From: a virus
Length of the DNA: 24,321 bases
Reading direction: 5' to 3' (one strand)
Virus record (IMG/VR): IMGVR_UViG_3300034418_006353
Span: 1-24,321 of that record
The stretch's first letter is position 1, and each line of letters begins with the position of its first letter. The notes beneath the pieces were generated by a model, which worked only from the letters and a program-made list of their open reading frames with translations, searched no databases and was not told the DNA's origin. A program made the translations under genes and the position numbers. Positions 1 through 7,500 of the stretch are shown piece by piece.

Positions 1-1092
1 AAGATTTGGATTAGAGATGGTTCATATGCATATTCATCTACTGTTCATTATGACAACTTACCAGAACCCTTAATAGCACCACCTACACCGACATATAACG
101 AACAGGCGATTGCTAAAGGACACAAAAGAGAACTATATGTTCCTCAAGCAGCAGGCGATTCAAATAGTACTGGTACTATAAATGATTCAGCAGTTCTTAG
201 TTACATTGCAGGACGACCTTGGTTAAACGACGCAGAATATGGGATTCTTGATTTTGAAACCCCATACATGAGTTGGTTGGCTCAAGGCGTAAGCAATCCA
301 CCAGATGATAATTATTATCAAGCATTGACTGAAATGATAGATCTTATTCAACAAGTTAAGGCTGCATTTCCGCAGATTAAGTGGGCTTTTTATGGTGAGC
401 CAAATGTCAGATTTTTTGTTTATGACAATACTTGGTATGGCTTAGAGCAAAGTAATCAACATCATTTAATAAATGAAAGATTAGACCAGTATGTAGCAGC
501 ATATGGTCCACTTCTTGATAAGCAGGATTACATATCACCTTCATTTTTTGATAAATATGTAGCCCCAGAAAGATCTGAACAAACTAAAAGATGGGTGCAT
601 TATAATATAGAAGCAAGTAAAAGACATAATGAAGAAAGAAACCAAAACAAACTAATAATTCCAATGCTATGTCCAATGTATCAATATATAAATATTGGTG
701 ATGATTACTTGCCAATATTTGTAGGTAGTGAAGAAGTAAGAGATGAAATGATTTATCCAGCATTGGAAAATGGGTCGTATAATAACTTTACTTTATGGTC
801 TGGTCAAACTTTTTGGGTACCAAGTGCGTTTAATCTATCGACATATCCTCTAGATTGGACAGTTCTTCCACAAAACGAACAAGCCATGGGTCAACGAATA
901 AGCAGATATAGAGCAGCATATACTGAAGAATTTTTTAATGGTGTTGCCCCAGATTGGAACAGCCCAGAAGACGAAGAAACACTAAGGCACGCTGTGTGCC
1001 AAAGAATGATTCAATACATGGATGACATGAAAGCAGATGCTATTGAAAAATTACAAACCAATCCAATAACACAATTGGTATACGAAATCTAA
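1..1092 (+). CDS. Tail-fibre or glycoside-hydrolase-like protein, 3' part
   Basis: The reading frame is open from the first base and ends at TAA 1090-1092, so the gene starts before the window and at least 363 C-terminal residues are present. The in-frame ATG at 268 is internal: conserved-looking sequence continues upstream of it without a stop. The protein is rich in Tyr, Trp, Asn and Pro. It has segments that look like strands of a TIM-barrel glycosidase: ILDFETPYMSW (DFE at bases 250-258), then IKWAFYGEP and later LIIPMLCPMYQY. A hydrophobic strand followed by D-x-E is common in several glycosidase families (for example GH18 and GH25), but I cannot assign one. Its position just before membrane and terminase genes matches where T7-like phages carry tail fibres, so a receptor-binding or surface-polysaccharide-degrading role is inferred. 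Codon use is AT-rich compared with the terminase gene downstream. Confidence 0.6.
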   Translation, partial: KIWIRDGSYAYSSTVHYDNLPEPLIAPPTPTYNEQAIAKGHKRELYVPQAAGDSNSTGTINDSAVLSYIAGRPWLNDAEYGILDFETPYMSWLAQGVSNPPDDNYYQALTEMIDLIQQVKAAFPQIKWAFYGEPNVRFFVYDNTWYGLEQSNQHHLINERLDQYVAAYGPLLDKQDYISPSFFDKYVAPERSEQTKRWVHYNIEASKRHNEERNQNKLIIPMLCPMYQYINIGDDYLPIFVGSEEVRDEMIYPALENGSYNNFTLWSGQTFWVPSAFNLSTYPLDWTVLPQNEQAMGQRISRYRAAYTEEFFNGVAPDWNSPEDEETLRHAVCQRMIQYMDDMKADAIEKLQTNPITQLVYEI

Positions 1093-1104
1093 AGGAGAGA
1101 TACA

Positions 1105-1368
1105 ATGGAAGGAAGGCACCCAGACTTATCAACTGTTTTACAATTGCTTCAGATAGTAATTATTGCTATAGGTTTGGCTGGAGTATTTGTAAGAGTAGGT
1201 GAGTATCAAGCAAACCAAATCTACAACACAGGCCAACTACAGGATCTAAAAGAAATTGTAGAAGAGTTGACCAAATCGCAGATTGAGTTTGTTGCAACAG
1301 ATGCTGCTTTAAAGGAGAGAATAGATGCGCTTAGAGTACGCATGGATCGTCTTGATCGTTCTAATTAA
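1105..1368 (+). CDS. Single-TM coiled-coil membrane protein (i-spanin or holin candidate)
   Basis: This 87-residue protein starts at ATG 1105 behind AAGGAG at 1092-1097, 12 bases after the preceding stop. Residues about 12-30 (LLQIVIIAIGLAGVFVRVG) form one membrane segment. The rest is hydrophilic and helical with heptad-like Leu/Ile spacing (QLQDLKEIVEELTKS, then ALKERIDALRVRMDRL). A short N-terminal anchor plus coiled coil fits an inner-membrane spanin (Rz-like) or a small one-TM holin. The next gene, a lipoprotein, starts inside its 3' end in another frame, which is the typical layout of Rz/Rz1 spanin pairs and favours the spanin reading. No sequence family is recognised; the role is inferred from topology and context. 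Confidence 0.75.
   Translation: MEGRHPDLSTVLQLLQIVIIAIGLAGVFVRVGEYQANQIYNTGQLQDLKEIVEELTKSQIEFVATDAALKERIDALRVRMDRLDRSN
1312..1317 (+). promoter_or_regulatory. Ribosome binding site inside the upstream gene
   Basis: AAGGAG lies 7 bases before ATG 1325, within the last codons of the preceding gene. It supports translation of the overlapping lipoprotein and fixes its start. Confidence 0.8.
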
Positions 1369-1882
1369 TGGGTGTTCCCCTTCCAAACAAATAGGAAAGA
1401 ATGTTGTAGAGGTTTCTAGAGTAGCACAGTCAAGCAAAGAGCGATTCCAAACTATTGAGGAAGAGGTCCGTAAAACCGAGCATATGGATGTTCTGCTCAT
1501 CAGTGATGAAGCAAAACATGGAGCAAAAGAACAACAAGATATTATTGATATTATGTATAACACCGTGGAACTGTTACCAGAGATTGATGACACAGTTCCA
1601 TGGTGGGCACCAATACTGGAATACGGATTGTTGTCATTAGGAATCATAGGAGCCTTCGTCATCCTATGGTACCTTGGATTGGGAAAACCAATTAGAGCGT
1701 TTATGAGATTGTTTGCCTCAATGATTCCCGAAGGGAAGAAAGAAACTGCAAAGTTGATGATTGAGGCAGAGGACGATACTTCCAGAACAAGCATCAGAGA
1801 AGCCGTGGCTGTTCTCAGAGCAACAGACAAGGACTTTGATGCTGCATACAAAAAGGAGAAAAAACAATGGAAGCATTCCTAG
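1325..1882 (+). CDS. Lipoprotein-like membrane protein, o-spanin candidate
   Basis: This 185-residue protein starts 44 bases inside the preceding gene, in a different frame, behind AAGGAG at 1312-1317. Residues 6-16 are hydrophobic and lead to I-N-G-C17, a plausible signal peptidase II lipobox, although Asn before Gly is not the commonest choice. A charged helical stretch follows (about 20-90), then a second hydrophobic segment at about 97-118 flanked by WW and a basic region, then a helical charged C-terminus. A lipoprotein nested in the end of a one-TM coiled-coil gene is the Rz/Rz1 pattern. An o-spanin is normally short with no second membrane segment, so this is either an unusual spanin or another envelope protein. 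No family is recognised. Confidence 0.75.
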   Translation: MRLEYAWIVLIVLINGCSPSKQIGKNVVEVSRVAQSSKERFQTIEEEVRKTEHMDVLLISDEAKHGAKEQQDIIDIMYNTVELLPEIDDTVPWWAPILEYGLLSLGIIGAFVILWYLGLGKPIRAFMRLFASMIPEGKKETAKLMIEAEDDTSRTSIREAVAVLRATDKDFDAAYKKEKKQWKHS

Positions 1883-1974
1883 GAAGTTTGTGGTTTGCTG
1901 GGCTGATGTGCCTAGCCGGATACATCGCAGGATGTGTATTTCCCATCTCTAAGATTAGAAGTCTTATTCGATGA
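1867..1974 (+). CDS. 35-residue membrane peptide
   Basis: A short frame starts at ATG 1867 behind AAGGAG at 1853-1858 (8-base spacer) and ends at TGA 1972-1974. The product begins MEAFLGSLWFAGLMCLAGYI and ends in a basic tail (KIRSLIR). Residues 4-26 form one hydrophobic segment with small residues (GxxxG-like spacing), so it is a single-pass membrane peptide. It overlaps the preceding gene by 16 bases, and its stop overlaps the ATG of the small terminase gene (ATGA), so the whole set is probably translated in series. A holin, antiholin or pinholin role is possible from size and position but not shown. The ribosome site, the snug fit and the lack of any other use of this gap support a real gene. 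Confidence 0.65.
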   Translation: MEAFLGSLWFAGLMCLAGYIAGCVFPISKIRSLIR

Positions 1975-2192
1975 AGAGTAAAGTACAGATCTTAAATGAG
2001 ATGCTACTGGATTCACTTGTTCGGGATCTCAAGGATCCTGACAAGTGTACTCCGGGGCTGTATACTGTCATCCGTGGCATCATCAATGACAATAGAGAGT
2101 CGGCAGATGGCATCCCAAGCCAAGCCCTTGAAGAAGTAACCAAGGCAATGTCCGAGGCTGCACCCTTCAAGATCAAGGAATCTACATATTGA
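1971..2192 (+). CDS. terS: Terminase small subunit (T7 gp18-like DNA maturase A)
   Basis: This 73-residue protein sits directly before the large terminase and overlaps it at its stop. The segment LVRDLKDPDKCTPGLYTVIRGIINDN resembles the N-terminal part of podovirus DNA maturase A proteins: a short helical domain with a D-P-x-x-C-T-P-G turn. The length is close to T7 gp18 (89 residues). The function would be recognition of concatemeric phage DNA and regulation of the large subunit. Its ATG overlaps the stop of the 35-residue peptide (ATGA) and has no strong ribosome site of its own, so translational coupling is likely. The C-terminus (PFKIKESTY) is charged, as expected for contact with the large subunit or portal. 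Assignment rests on position, size and the short motif. Confidence 0.72.
   Translation: MKSKVQILNEMLLDSLVRDLKDPDKCTPGLYTVIRGIINDNRESADGIPSQALEEVTKAMSEAAPFKIKESTY
2175..2191 (+). promoter_or_regulatory. Ribosome site and TTG start of the large terminase
   Basis: AAGGA at 2175-2179 precedes TTG 2189-2191 by 9 bases. TTGA joins the start of the large subunit to the TGA stop of the small subunit. The next in-frame ATG is about 19 codons downstream and would cut into the N-terminal region, so TTG is the better start. Confidence 0.7.
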
Positions 2193-3853
2193 TTAAACCT
2201 ACTGAAGAAGTCGTTAATGATTTCAGGAACCATGTGTTCTTTTGCATGAAGCACCTAGGACTTGGAGAGCCTACCCCCATGCAATATGAAATCTCAAGAC
2301 AACTTCAGTATGGGCCAAACGATTTCATTCTGGCGGCTGGGCGTGGAACAGGGAAGTCCACGCTCACCGCCATGTTTGCCTCATGGTTCATGATGGCAAA
2401 CCCAAACAAGACTGTATTGGTGTTGTCTGCCACCCAACAGAAAGCCATTGAGTTTGTGTCTCAAACAAGAAAGATCTTGAACATGGTGCCATACTGCAAT
2501 CACATGATTCCAGATGAGCATACCAAGGACTCGGCACTTGGCTTCAATCACAATATCAGAACATCATTCACACAGGATCTATCCTGCACTGCCAGAGGAT
2601 CCACCTCTCAGATCACAGGACTTCACGCAGATCTCATCATCTGTGATGACGTAGAGATCTCAACCAATACCCAAACAGTAGAAGCAAGAGAGCGTCTTCT
2701 TCATAAACTAACCGAACTAGAGTCCGTCAGGAACAAGGGATCAAGAGTCCTGTTCCTAGGGACACCGCACTCTGCGGAATCAATATACACAGTACTCAAG
2801 CAATCATATCCAATGGTCAAGTATCCTGCTCTCATGCCTGACCAAAGCCTTCCCGGTGAATCCGAGGATGTTGCTGATTGGATATGGGATCTTAGTTTTG
2901 CTGCTGGCGAGTCCACCCAGCCTGAGCGTTTTGATACGGAAATGCTCATGGAACGCAAGGCTAAGATTGGACCCAAGGCTTTTGCCTTGCAATACATGCT
3001 TGATACTACCCTGTCAGATATAGACAAGTATCCGTTGAAGCTGTCCGATCTCATCGTATTCGATGTACCGTTTGACAAGGCTCCAGAGAAAGTCATCTGG
3101 CAGGGTCAAAACGCCAATAAGAAGATGCCTAGTTGGGGATTGGGTGGGGATATGATCATGGAACCTATGCACATATCCTCAAACTATGTGGACTATCAGC
3201 ATAGACACATGGTCATAGATCCCTCTGGTCGTGGAGCAGATGAGACTGCGGTATGCATCGCTTCCACGGCTGGTGGGATGATCTATATCCATGAACTCGT
3301 TGGATGGGAAGGGGGATACAATGATGCTGTCCTAAACAAAATTGCTAAATTATGTTTGGAATATGGCATCAAAATGGTACGGGTAGAGTCCAACTTTGGT
3401 GATGGTCTCTTTTCCAAAGTCATTACCCCATTCCTCATTGAGAACTGTGGGCGTATAGGCATCGAGGAGTTCCGTGTATCGGGGCGGAAGGAAGCAAGGA
3501 TGTTGGATACCCTAGAGCCTGTGATGGCCCAGCATCGCCTTGTATGGGATCGTAGGGTAGCCAAGGATGAGAAGAACCAGATCCAACTCACACGCCTTAC
3601 AGACGAACGTGGGTGCCTCAAGCACGATGACCGCATTGATGCCCTTGCCAGTGCAGTGGATTTCTACAAGGACATGATGCAATACAACACAGATAAACTT
3701 ATCCAAGATAATAAACAAAAAGAATGGGAGAATATGGTTGCTAGTTGGGCTAGCAATTTCAGGGCTTCTGACTGGATTCCCCACAGTGGGGCTATTCGCG
3801 AACTGACAGCCAAGAAGCAACAAAAGAAAAATAACCAGTGGGGATGGAGGTAA
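2189..3853 (+). CDS. terL: Terminase large subunit (T7 gp19-like DNA maturase B)
   Basis: The 554-residue product is the packaging ATPase and nuclease. Walker A is GRGTGKST at 51-58 with K56. Walker B is LIICDD at about 149-154. A coupling motif LFLGTP lies at 188-193. The C-terminal half is an RNase H-like nuclease: strand MVID with D344 followed by PSGRGADET, an acidic second site VESN (E400), and a last site DDRIDALASAVDF with D484. Length compares with 586 residues for T7 gp19. The start is TTG overlapping the small subunit stop, giving tight coupling. TerL cuts concatemers and pumps DNA through the portal. The gene is visibly richer in GC (many ATC, CTC and AAG codons) than the tail-fibre gene upstream. 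It is followed after 3 bases by the core protein gene, so no promoter separates packaging from core genes. Confidence 0.96.
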   Translation: MIKPTEEVVNDFRNHVFFCMKHLGLGEPTPMQYEISRQLQYGPNDFILAAGRGTGKSTLTAMFASWFMMANPNKTVLVLSATQQKAIEFVSQTRKILNMVPYCNHMIPDEHTKDSALGFNHNIRTSFTQDLSCTARGSTSQITGLHADLIICDDVEISTNTQTVEARERLLHKLTELESVRNKGSRVLFLGTPHSAESIYTVLKQSYPMVKYPALMPDQSLPGESEDVADWIWDLSFAAGESTQPERFDTEMLMERKAKIGPKAFALQYMLDTTLSDIDKYPLKLSDLIVFDVPFDKAPEKVIWQGQNANKKMPSWGLGGDMIMEPMHISSNYVDYQHRHMVIDPSGRGADETAVCIASTAGGMIYIHELVGWEGGYNDAVLNKIAKLCLEYGIKMVRVESNFGDGLFSKVITPFLIENCGRIGIEEFRVSGRKEARMLDTLEPVMAQHRLVWDRRVAKDEKNQIQLTRLTDERGCLKHDDRIDALASAVDFYKDMMQYNTDKLIQDNKQKEWENMVASWASNFRASDWIPHSGAIRELTAKKQQKKNNQWGWR

Positions 3854-3856
3854 CAT

Positions 3857-4552
3857 ATGTTTGCAGAACTTGCACTAGGTGCTGGCATAGTAAGCGGTAT
3901 TTTTCAAGGCATTACAGGTAATGCTGCTGCTAGGAGAAGAGAACAGCAAGCACAACAGGCTTGGGTCCAAGGAGAAATGCAGAAGGCTATCAACAATGGT
4001 AAGCAATTATTCAATGCTTCTTATGCTCAGCAACAACAAATGGAACGAAATGCTGCTATCCAACAAGCAGCATATCTTTTTGAGAGCGATTCGCTTCAGG
4101 TTCTTGACCAGCAAAAATCATTTACTCAGGGAGAACTAAGCAAGACCTACCGTCAAATGAGGGGGGCATTGATAAATAAATTGGTATCTTCTAGGATTTC
4201 AGGAGGAACATCCAAAGCCCTATCCTTATCTCAAAGTTCTAACTTCCTTAAACAAGCAATGCAAGCAGACCAAAACTTCAAGCAGACAGAAGCAAACATT
4301 AATCGACAAATGCAGAACATGATGGCACAGCAGAGATTCGATCTTATCATTCCCAACATGCAACTCCCAAGCCAGAAGCCAATTGGCGAATCCTATGGTG
4401 CATTGGGTGTTCTTGCCGGTGGGCTTAGTGGTCTTGCATCTGGTCTTGGCGCGTATGCACAACTTCATGGTGCTGGTCTATCCACTTGGAGCAATAGCCC
4501 CGGTGGTGGGACAAGCAATAATTTCTTACCTATGGGTGGTAGAGGAGGATAA
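3857..4552 (+). CDS. Internal virion protein, T7 gp14-like
   Basis: This 231-residue protein starts at ATG 3857 behind GGAGG at 3846-3850. It opens with a small-residue hydrophobic helix (LALGAGIVSGIFQGITG) followed by a long Gln/Ala-rich helical region (NAAARRREQQAQQAW, then YAQQQQMERNAAIQQAAYL). It ends with a Gly-rich hydrophobic stretch (LGVLAGGLSGLASGLGAYA, residues about 182-200) and a flexible Gly/Ser/Asn tail. This composition and the position just before the large core proteins match T7 gp14 (196 residues) and its relatives, which are ejected first and form a pore in the outer membrane. Assignment is from composition and synteny, not from a strong motif. It probably interacts with the next proteins in the inner core. 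Confidence 0.65.
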   Translation: MFAELALGAGIVSGIFQGITGNAAARRREQQAQQAWVQGEMQKAINNGKQLFNASYAQQQQMERNAAIQQAAYLFESDSLQVLDQQKSFTQGELSKTYRQMRGALINKLVSSRISGGTSKALSLSQSSNFLKQAMQADQNFKQTEANINRQMQNMMAQQRFDLIIPNMQLPSQKPIGESYGALGVLAGGLSGLASGLGAYAQLHGAGLSTWSNSPGGGTSNNFLPMGGRGG

Positions 4553-4554
4553 TT

Positions 4555-7500
4555 ATGATAGATCCAAGAATGCTTAAGCCGGATGCTATTGCACCAACAA
4601 CGGATATCGTAACACCATCTCCTCAATACTATGGACAGGGACAAGTGGTTGGCGGTCAGGTTCAATTGGGAGATGTGTATGGTCAACTACCTAGCCAATC
4701 CCAAGAAGAGTACCTATATGGAAACCTAGCATCTATGGCTCAGTCGGCAATGAGCATGTTCAAGTTCCCTGCACAGATGCAGGAAGCAGAGATGCAAAGA
4801 AAGACCCAACAGGATAACGATAAGTTGTTTGAATACTCGGCTGCACAGAATGAACTACAGCAGGCACAACTCAACCAACAGGGAACCTTTAAATGGAACG
4901 ATGAAGATTATGATATCAGCAATCCTGAGTTGTTTAATTCTCTAGAGTTGAAAATGCAAGAGTATTTCCTAAGCGGGATGCAGACAAAGAGGGGCATATC
5001 TCAAGCAGCGGAAATCAAAACCAGATCCCTTGCCAGAAGAAACCAAGATGTTGATGGTAGAATCAAGGAGTTGATGGTCGAGTGGAATGAAGCATATGAA
5101 AAGTTTTCTGTGGATAATTTGCTAATTGAGCCAACAGCGTTTTACAGTGCTTTACAATCAAATCCAAAACTAACAGAACTACGAAATAGAATACAATCTT
5201 ACAGAGATACCGATTCTACAACAATGGAATCAGCACTTGCTACTATATTCAAAACAGAATATGATGCATTTAAGGCACAAAGAGAATATATTCTCCAGTC
5301 AGGAACAGAAATACTAGTTAATACCACAGGAGAAATGGTTGAGGCTCTGCCAGAAATCCTTCCCCTTATTCATAGTCCATTTGGTCCAGCGGCAGTTGCT
5401 GAGTGGTTAGGTCCAATTGAAAATCCAGAACCATTGTTTGCTCAGATTGGTTTGATTAAGAATCCATCAGATCAATGGGAAATCCAAAGCGGATCGTTAT
5501 TGGATAAAATAGGAGAACAGGGAACAGTAAGAGATGTAAAAGAACTTGTTTCTGTTGTTCTCAAACATAGTTTACAAAGCAATACTGCATTTGCTAATGA
5601 CCTTGAAAGAGAATCCTTTGCTAATAATGTTTCATCTAGGTATAATCAACAATTAGTGAGGATATCGAGCATTTATTCTAAGATGCGGATCAATCGCGCT
5701 CAGCAAGAAAGAGCCGCTGCTTTAGGTCTTGGGAGAAACGACTATATAAGAGGAACATCAACTGATAATCCATCTGAGTTTTTTACTGGGGTAGATGAAA
5801 AACAAGCAGCAGAAATAACTATTGTATCTTTACAAAACCCAGAAAACAATCGAAAGGGTATTGACCTTAGGAAGTTTATTGAAAGGGATGCTATGGATGC
5901 AGTCAGGCATAACCTAGGAACTCCCGGCATTCCGTTAAGCACAAGAGAACAAAACTTTGCTAGGCAATACCTAGGTGGTGTAAAGGATCTAGTTTCTACC
6001 GGCATGTATGAGATGCAAGATGGACAGATGTTCCTTTCAGAAAGAGGAGTAAATGAAGTACAGAAGCGATCAAATGAAATCATTAGGAATGTTATTAACG
6101 ACCCCGCATACCTTAATCTGTTTATAACTGAACTAGATTCATTAGAATGGGACAAAAAGTATGTGCCCGGAACATACAAGGATATTGAATCTTTGGAAAG
6201 AGCGTTGAACGCAGATTTCATTAAATTGTTTAGGGAATACTTCCCATCAGGTAATCTTTCCAATGAAGATGTCTTAAAGGGCATTGGTGCTATGGATACT
6301 GGAGGAGAGCCTATGCCTCCGGGTGTAGCCAAGTTGTTTGATAGACCAGCAACCAATATGTTCCAAGGCGTGATAAAGAACATCCTTGCTGCCCACAGCA
6401 AACAAAGAGAAAATGAAGCAAGAGATGCTGCTGTAATCCCAGATGCATGGAAGGCATTTCAAAAAGACACAACTGAATTGTTAGAAGACGATAGTCCAGA
6501 AACACTAGCCGTGATACAAATTTTTGAAGAGGACTTAAGTAAGGCAACTACTGATCGAGAAAAAGCAATAGTGTTTACTGAGTATGCAAACAAGCCTTGG
6601 ATGACTTCTGTAATGATGGCAAACTTGTTAAGAAAGCATCAACAGATTCAACAAAGAATGGCTGTTGCTAATTATGTAATTGGAAGAGTAGGACAAGGAG
6701 CATTAGCACCAGATACTCCTCCCCAATTAACATTTCAAGACTTTACTAAAAAATTAGAAATAAGGAACCCAGCAGAACTTTGGTCTAATCCCAAATACCT
6801 TGATGCATCTACAAAAAAGTTTACAAAAGAGGGATTAAAAACATTTGCACTTTGGTCAGCACCATTCTTTATTGGTCCCAAAGTTACAGATGCTAATAGA
6901 GAAACAGTCCAAAAAGTCATGGATGAAATGGTTAATTCTGAAACAACATTTGCAAGAGATGGGAATACAGAAATGCAGGGAATTCCTTTGCTTATGATGG
7001 CAGAGTTTATTACGGCTATTGACTCATCAACATTCCCCGGAATAGCAAACGCACATTTTCAGTCAACTAATAAAGTTCCTGTTAATCTTACAATGACAGA
7101 TGCTAACGGAAATCAAGTAGATTTAGATCTATCTTATGATCCAAATGTATTTCAACAACAGGGTTTATTTGAATCTGTATTTGGAAATCCAAGCCAAGTT
7201 ACAACCAAACTCCAATTGCATATGGCAAGAAAAATAGCACAGCAAATAAGAGGATTGCCAAATATTGATAGACAAGCGGTTTTAGACGAAACAAAAAAAC
7301 TATCTAGAAACTATGCTCTTATTTTGTCGCTTGGGGTTAGAGATGTGTCAACCGCAAGTAGTGAGAGATTTAGCAGTGCTGGTCCTGTTGGTATAATGAG
7401 AAACCAGCCCGGATATCCACGAAATGCTGTAGACTTTAATGATCTTGTAAAACAATCTTTAGCAAACAAAGATTATGTAAGTGTTGTAAATGCTCTGACT

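Noticed and set aside
268-1092. Gene start at ATG 268
   Set aside because: The frame is open without a stop back to base 1 and the ATG has no ribosome site; it is an internal Met.
1309-1851. 180-residue frame on the minus strand
   Set aside because: It is opposite the lipoprotein and coiled-coil genes, Ser/Ile-rich, with no ribosome site; a shadow frame.
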